Assembly: GCA_023957155.1 (NCBI GenBank)
Contig: JAMLHK010000001.1
Coordinates: forward strand, 496,001 to 560,000
Length of the DNA: 64,000 nucleotides
DNA from: Chitinophagaceae bacterium
Lineage (GTDB): Bacteria; Bacteroidota; Bacteroidia; Chitinophagales; Chitinophagaceae
Direction of reading: 5' to 3'
Position numbers and translations under genes: made by a program. Positions within the stretch are counted from its first letter, which is position 1; each line of letters begins with the position of its first letter. The notes beneath the pieces were generated by a model. The model searched no databases, had not been told where the DNA came from, and saw only the letters and a program-made list of their open reading frames with translations. Positions 60,519-64,000 of the stretch are shown one piece after another.

Positions 60519-61091
60519 ATGATTAAGAAAGACAATGAAAGGATATCGGTTCGGGAATATGCCAGGAGGATAGGAGTTGACGAAAAAGCAATTCGTAAAG
60601 CCATTGTGGCAGGGAAAATAAAGAAAGGGTATGATTCTAAGTCAAAAAAGATTATTCCATCAGCAGCGGATAAAGAATACGGGAATGTTGTTGTAAAAAA
60701 GCCATCCAAAACAAATGAAAAATCCATTCCGGAAAAACCTTTAAAAAAATCACAACAAGGCACTAAGGTAGACGAGGGGGATCCATTGGTTGCTAAGGAT
60801 AATGATACCTATGCAGAAGCTCTGAGAAAGTCCACTATCATCAAGGCCAACACTGATGCATTGAAACTGAGAGAACGGGAGGGCCAGTTAGTTGAAAAGC
60901 AAAAGGTTTTTAAGGCACTCTTTGCTTTTGGAAAAGAGATGCGGTTAAAATTTCAATCTATACCGGATAGGGTTATTGATGAATTGTTAGCATCCCCAGG
61001 AAGAAATGAAGCGCATATTGTTTTATCCAATGCTATTTCTGATGTTCTTGATGAGTTAACTGCAACAAAAGAAAGTGATATAAAAATTTAA
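60519..61091 (+). CDS. Terminase small subunit-like phage protein
   Basis: A 190-residue protein. The N-terminus has a helix-turn-helix of the Nu1/excisionase type (SVREYARRIGVDEKAIRKAI). A lysine/proline-rich linker follows. The C-terminal helix-rich part is DTYAEALRKSTIIKANTDAL with LVEKQKVFKALFAFGKEMRL and RVIDELLASPG, like small terminase subunits that recognise the packaging site. The ATG at 60519 is chosen; an earlier GTG at 60384 would run through the hairpin region. The large terminase is presumably beyond the right edge. Confidence 0.65.
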   Translation: MIKKDNERISVREYARRIGVDEKAIRKAIVAGKIKKGYDSKSKKIIPSAADKEYGNVVVKKPSKTNEKSIPEKPLKKSQQGTKVDEGDPLVAKDNDTYAEALRKSTIIKANTDALKLREREGQLVEKQKVFKALFAFGKEMRLKFQSIPDRVIDELLASPGRNEAHIVLSNAISDVLDELTATKESDIKI

Positions 61092-61093
61092 CT

Positions 61094-61327
61094 ATGTATA
61101 ATTCAAAATTCAAGATTGGAGAAAAGGTTTACTACATCTATCAGGAAACAGTATATCAATCTTCAATACAGAGCGTAAAAATTGAAGCGATTGATAATGA
61201 TGTGGCTATTACCTATAGATTATATCCACCTGGTGCAGACTGTTTTTTAGTATTACAGGAGGAAAATGTACATTCTAAAATTTCAGATCTGTTTGAGTTA
61301 TTGCAGAAGAACATAATTAATGAGTAA
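61094..61327 (+). CDS. Small phage protein with SH3-like appearance
   Basis: A 77-residue protein starting MYNSKFKIGEKVYYIYQETV. The pattern FKIGEKVYYIYQ...VAITYRLYPP suggests a small beta-barrel with a C-terminal helix (KISDLFELLQKNI). No family is certain. It lies two bases after the terminase-like gene. Confidence 0.6.
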   Translation: MYNSKFKIGEKVYYIYQETVYQSSIQSVKIEAIDNDVAITYRLYPPGADCFLVLQEENVHSKISDLFELLQKNIINE

Positions 61328-61330
61328 TCA

Positions 61331-62008
61331 ATGAAACTTATACCAGTGTTATTTAGTACTGACATGGTGCAAGCGGAGCGTGTCGGGAGAAAAAAAATGA
61401 CCCGGCGTATAAAAGGTTTGGATATAATAAATGAAAACCCGGATGATTATAAGTTTCATGGGTGGATTCCAAATGACAAGGGGTGTTTAATTGCCAGATT
61501 TGAATGCGTGTTTGATGATATTGATATTAAATGCCCCTATGGACAACCTGGTGATGTATTATGGGTAAGAGAAACCTTTTGCGAATGGGGAGGCGTAAAT
61601 GAAGGTTATGCGTATAAGGCTGATGGTTTTGTAAAAAGGTATGGAGGATGGGAGCGTGATACGCCCTATGGGATACAGGATGTTGAGAGGGTTGAAAAAT
61701 GGAAGCCCTCTTTATTCATGCCTTTTAAAGCATGCCGCACTTTTTTAAAAATCATATCCATCCGGGTAGAACATCTGCATGACATTACAGAGCAGGAGTG
61801 TAAGGCTGAAGGAGTGGAGTTACTATTGCCACAGCATCTGTATAAAAATTACAATGGCAATACAGAACCTAAGCGGGGATTTAGCCGGGCATCATCGTCC
61901 TTTGAAACACTTTGGAGAAAGATTAACGGAGGCGAATCATGGAATAGAAACCCGTGGGTCTGGGTAATATCATTTGAACGAATAAAAATAATTACCGATG
62001 TCAATTGA
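61331..62008 (+). CDS. ASCH/PUA-like phage protein
   Basis: A 225-residue protein common in phages of diverse bacteria. Telltale pieces are MKLIPVLFSTDMVQAERVG then KKMTRR, the CPYGQPGDVLWVRETFCE motif, KPSLFMPFKACRTFLKI and VEHLHDITEQECKAEGV, ending NPWVWVISFERI. The layout matches ASCH/PUA-like RNA- or nucleotide-binding domains. The role in the phage is unknown. It overlaps the next gene by eleven bases. Confidence 0.75.
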   Translation: MKLIPVLFSTDMVQAERVGRKKMTRRIKGLDIINENPDDYKFHGWIPNDKGCLIARFECVFDDIDIKCPYGQPGDVLWVRETFCEWGGVNEGYAYKADGFVKRYGGWERDTPYGIQDVERVEKWKPSLFMPFKACRTFLKIISIRVEHLHDITEQECKAEGVELLLPQHLYKNYNGNTEPKRGFSRASSSFETLWRKINGGESWNRNPWVWVISFERIKIITDVN

Positions 62009-62300
62009 TGAAATTATCAAGCTTAGAAATCAATTGCCAGATGATTGGATCTGGCGTAAATGTTATGAGCTGGGTTACATTAACACCCGTACAGGAGATG
62101 AATTTATCCAAAAGCATTGGGCGCTAACTGTTGTTGATGGTAAGGGTCCTGTATTTTCTTTGGGGCTTATAAGTCATGACAGTATTTCTTCCCAAAAGGA
62201 ATTTTTTAAAGGTGATATACCCGTTTTGTGGGTAGAAAAAAGCTTAACAATTGTTGATTGCCTGATTGCGGAAATTAATCGTTTAAAATCGTTGTCATAA
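61998..62300 (+). CDS. Small phage protein, unknown
   Basis: A 100-residue protein starting MSIDEIIKLRNQLPDDWIWR. It contains GLISHDSISSQKEFF and VEKSLTIVDCLIAEINRLKS, suggesting a small mixed alpha/beta fold. No family recognised. It overlaps the ASCH-like gene and is six bases ahead of the next. Confidence 0.55.
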   Translation: MSIDEIIKLRNQLPDDWIWRKCYELGYINTRTGDEFIQKHWALTVVDGKGPVFSLGLISHDSISSQKEFFKGDIPVLWVEKSLTIVDCLIAEINRLKSLS

Positions 62301-62311
62301 AATAATTGAAT

Positions 62312-62548
62312 ATGCAAATACAAGAAGTTACAAATGAAAGTTTTTATTGCCTTTTCGCTCCTGATGGCACATGGCAGCCAATGACTTTATCTCCTGATTT
62401 TCCAATGTGTGTTGCAATAATTAGAATGATGCATAAGCGTGGAATGTCAGAATCATTTCATGAATTAGTAAAAGTTCGTGGGTTTAAGATTCTACCGATC
62501 AAAATTTCCTTTGTTCAGGATGGCGATGAAAATAAACCTTTTAAATAA
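62312..62548 (+). CDS. Small phage protein, unknown
   Basis: A 78-residue protein starting MQIQEVTNESFYCLFAPDGT. A TTG two codons earlier is a less likely start. The sequence DGTWQPMTLSPDFPMCVAII and the C-terminal RGFKILPIKISFVQDGD are not recognised. Confidence 0.5.
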   Translation: MQIQEVTNESFYCLFAPDGTWQPMTLSPDFPMCVAIIRMMHKRGMSESFHELVKVRGFKILPIKISFVQDGDENKPFK

Positions 62549-62559
62549 ACCCAACAGGC

Positions 62560-62694
62560 GTGAAAGTTAAAACATATCACATTTTAGGCTTGGTAACTAT
62601 TTCAGAGGTAATTATGGTTCATGATATGGATAACTCAATTCTTCTCTGGTTATTATATGGAGCTTACAAAGCCTTTATTGCACTTTTAAAGTAA
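62560..62694 (+). CDS. Very small possible membrane protein
   Basis: A GTG at 62560 opens 44 codons ending LLWLLYGAYKAFIALLK, with two hydrophobic segments. An ATG at 62614 would give 26 residues. It is too short to be sure. Confidence 0.35.
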   Translation: MKVKTYHILGLVTISEVIMVHDMDNSILLWLLYGAYKAFIALLK

Positions 62695-62765
62695 TTCGCA
62701 ATGATCATTCAACCTTATGCACTTAACATCTTATAGATTATCACTTTACCTAAAAAACAAAGAAG

Positions 62766-63008
62766 ATGGGAGTAATAACATATACTATGAAAAACCACGT
62801 CCGAAAAATAATAACTCATTTATTCCCTAATATTTCTCATTGCTCAATTCATGGATGCAGACCTATTGTATTTGAAATAATCGCAGGCAGAAAAAGAGAG
62901 ACATATTATGTAGTGGTGTGTAAGATATCGGATCAGTGTAATAAAATATCACTGGAATCAGCAGATAAGGTAGTTGAAGTGTGGGAAAAACATAATAAAA
63001 GGCATTAA
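62766..63008 (+). CDS. Small phage protein, unknown
   Basis: An 80-residue protein starting MGVITYTMKNHVRKIITHLF, preceded by an AGAAG ribosome-binding-like sequence. It has a central beta pair (IVFEIIAGRKRETYYVVVCK) and a final helix. Not recognised. Confidence 0.55.
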   Translation: MGVITYTMKNHVRKIITHLFPNISHCSIHGCRPIVFEIIAGRKRETYYVVVCKISDQCNKISLESADKVVEVWEKHNKRH

Positions 63009-63011
63009 AGA

Positions 63012-63194
63012 ATGGACAAACTAACCGACTATAGTATAATGTCATTCGGGATACACAAAGGCAAACCGCTTATAAAGGTGCCCGCTCATTATCTGATATG
63101 GCTGTATGAAAATAATAAGTGCAATGAAGCTTTAAGAGAATATATCAAAGAAAACATGGATGTTTTAAAGCACGAAGCAAAAAAGGGTAAATAA
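63012..63194 (+). CDS. DUF3820-like small phage protein
   Basis: A 60-residue protein matching the DUF3820 pattern: MSFGIHKGKPLIKVPAHYLI followed by WLYENNKCNEALREYIKEN. This family is common in phages and plasmids and of unknown function. It starts three bases after the previous stop. Confidence 0.8.
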   Translation: MDKLTDYSIMSFGIHKGKPLIKVPAHYLIWLYENNKCNEALREYIKENMDVLKHEAKKGK

Positions 63195-63201
63195 TAGTAG
63201 T

Positions 63202-63450
63202 ATGAAAACTTTTGACATAAGAGATCTGTATAAAGAATACTTGCAAAGAACAGGATTAGATGAAATCCGGATGCCGGCAATTCAAAAGCAGGAAACACGG
63301 CGTGCATTCTACGGCGGCTGTGGTCACATGCTTATTTTATTATTAAACAAGATAAGCGAAATGGGGGATGTAGAAGGGGCTTTGGCAATAGACGATCTGT
63401 TAAATCAAGTTGGGAAATTCTGGATTACTGAAGCCAATGCCCACAATTAA
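63202..63450 (+). CDS. Small phage protein, unknown
   Basis: An 82-residue helical protein starting MKTFDIRDLYKEYLQRTGLD, with CGHMLILLLNKISEMGDVEG in the centre. Not recognised. Its stop overlaps the start of the next gene (TAATG). Confidence 0.55.
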   Translation: MKTFDIRDLYKEYLQRTGLDEIRMPAIQKQETRRAFYGGCGHMLILLLNKISEMGDVEGALAIDDLLNQVGKFWITEANAHN

Positions 63451-64000
63451 TGCAGATACTTGAAGCCAGGAAAATAGCTGTTGATATTTGTTACCTGCTG
63501 CAACCGCACTGCAGCAAAATAAATATTGCAGGTAGTATTCGCCGCAAAAAACCGGAAGTGAAGGATATTGAAGTGGTATGCGCTCCAAAGATCGTTGATA
63601 CAGTTGATTTATTTGGATCTGTTTTGTTATCACAACGAAGTACTGGTTTTGCTCAGGTTGCAAATAATTTGGGAAAAATTATAAAAGGTGATGCGTGCTC
63701 CGGTAAGTACATGCAGGTAGAGTTATCCAATAAAATGAAGCTGGATTTATTTATTACCGATGAAGCCGACTTTTACCGGCAACTGGCCATTAGAACCGGA
63801 TCGGCGGATTATAGCCACCAGGCTATTGCGGGTGCCTGGAGAAAATTGGGATGGTGCGGATCTGATTTAGGGATCCGGAGAGTTTCAGATTGCATTGAAA
63901 TAAGGCAGCCGGACGGAAAAAGCAAATGGAAGTGTATTAACCAGAACGGGGAATTGCCGCCTGTGTGGAAAAGCGAAGAAGATTTTTTTTATTGGCTTAA
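63450..64000 (+). CDS. Polymerase X/nucleotidyltransferase-like phage protein, truncated by the edge
   Basis: At least 183 residues are visible with no stop before the edge. The start of the active site is NIAGSIRRKKPEVKDIEVVC, where Gly-Ser and the Asp-Ile-Glu resemble the GS...DxE/D metal motif of polymerase-beta-like nucleotidyltransferases. The third acidic residue may be in MKLDLFITDEADF. A helix-rich region with RTGSADYSHQAIAGAW follows. It overlaps the preceding gene by one base. The function is unclear: DNA repair or nucleotide transfer in the phage. Confidence 0.8.
   Translation, partial: MQILEARKIAVDICYLLQPHCSKINIAGSIRRKKPEVKDIEVVCAPKIVDTVDLFGSVLLSQRSTGFAQVANNLGKIIKGDACSGKYMQVELSNKMKLDLFITDEADFYRQLAIRTGSADYSHQAIAGAWRKLGWCGSDLGIRRVSDCIEIRQPDGKSKWKCINQNGELPPVWKSEEDFFYWL

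Overview
The window reads as a chromosomal segment of a member of the Bacteroidota, most likely a Chitinophagaceae-type soil or freshwater bacterium. The evidence is two SusC/SusD outer-membrane uptake pairs, a FecI-type sigma / FecR anti-sigma pair, split transketolase, lipoproteins with Bacteroidota-style signal peptides, upstream boxes matching the TAnnTTTG -7 element of the Bacteroidota housekeeping sigma factor, and A/T-rich leaders without strong Shine-Dalgarno sites. No rRNA, CRISPR array or complete insertion sequence was seen. One tRNA (Gln, anticodon CTG) is present.

Layout. 0-16 kb is mostly core: the end of a metallophosphoesterase, transketolase N-half, a WecA/TagO-like phosphoglycosyltransferase, frr, mscL, a DUF3078 protein, scpA, a DsbD-type reductase, a membrane-anchored papain-fold protease, a DUF4442 protein, a YtxH/holin-like/unknown trio, a frameshifted TapB-like pseudogene, an mgtC-like gene and aconitase A. 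16-22.4 kb holds lipoproteins, a P-type cation ATPase, three small accessory genes in a cassette-like arrangement, and a YVTN propeller. 22.6-31.6 kb (minus strand) is a coherent operon: SusC, SusD, an S51 cyanophycinase-like lipoprotein, an isoaspartyl peptidase, a second exported cyanophycinase and a PKD/YWTD surface lipoprotein. It looks like a complete uptake and degradation locus for cyanophycin or another beta-aspartyl polymer. 32-41 kb is a sigma/FecR-controlled second SusCD locus with a deacetylase-like lipoprotein, separated from susD by a highly structured element. 41-45.1 kb contains tRNA-Gln, a FabH-like synthase and three RNA-handling genes (cold-shock domain, DEAD-box helicase, RRM), two of which have long leaders. 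45.4-53.1 kb is a periplasmic oxidation cluster: a propeller/HEAT/cytochrome c lipoprotein, two tandem FAD oxidoreductases and a beta-helix GH28-like protein.

From about 54.3 kb to the right edge is a more A/T-rich prophage, all on the plus strand: a small Acb2/Tad1-like protein (possible anti-CBASS sponge), DUF2303, a DUF1376 replication protein, a DnaC-like helicase loader, a PP-loop (PAPS reductase-like) protein, a zinc/HNH-like protein, an orphan beta-class DNA methyltransferase, a tail-Z-like protein, a terminase-small-like protein and many small ORFs, ending in a truncated polymerase-X-like nucleotidyltransferase. No integrase or repressor is inside the window. The left edge carries a tRNA-3'-end-like fragment with a terminator.

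Non-coding structure is notable: a four-copy palindromic repeat family, three stretches of low-complexity intergenic word repeats, and a three-helix element at 39.39-39.50 kb. Two genes are visibly broken: the TapB-like pseudogene and an amber-interrupted glycine-rich membrane protein next to the prophage.
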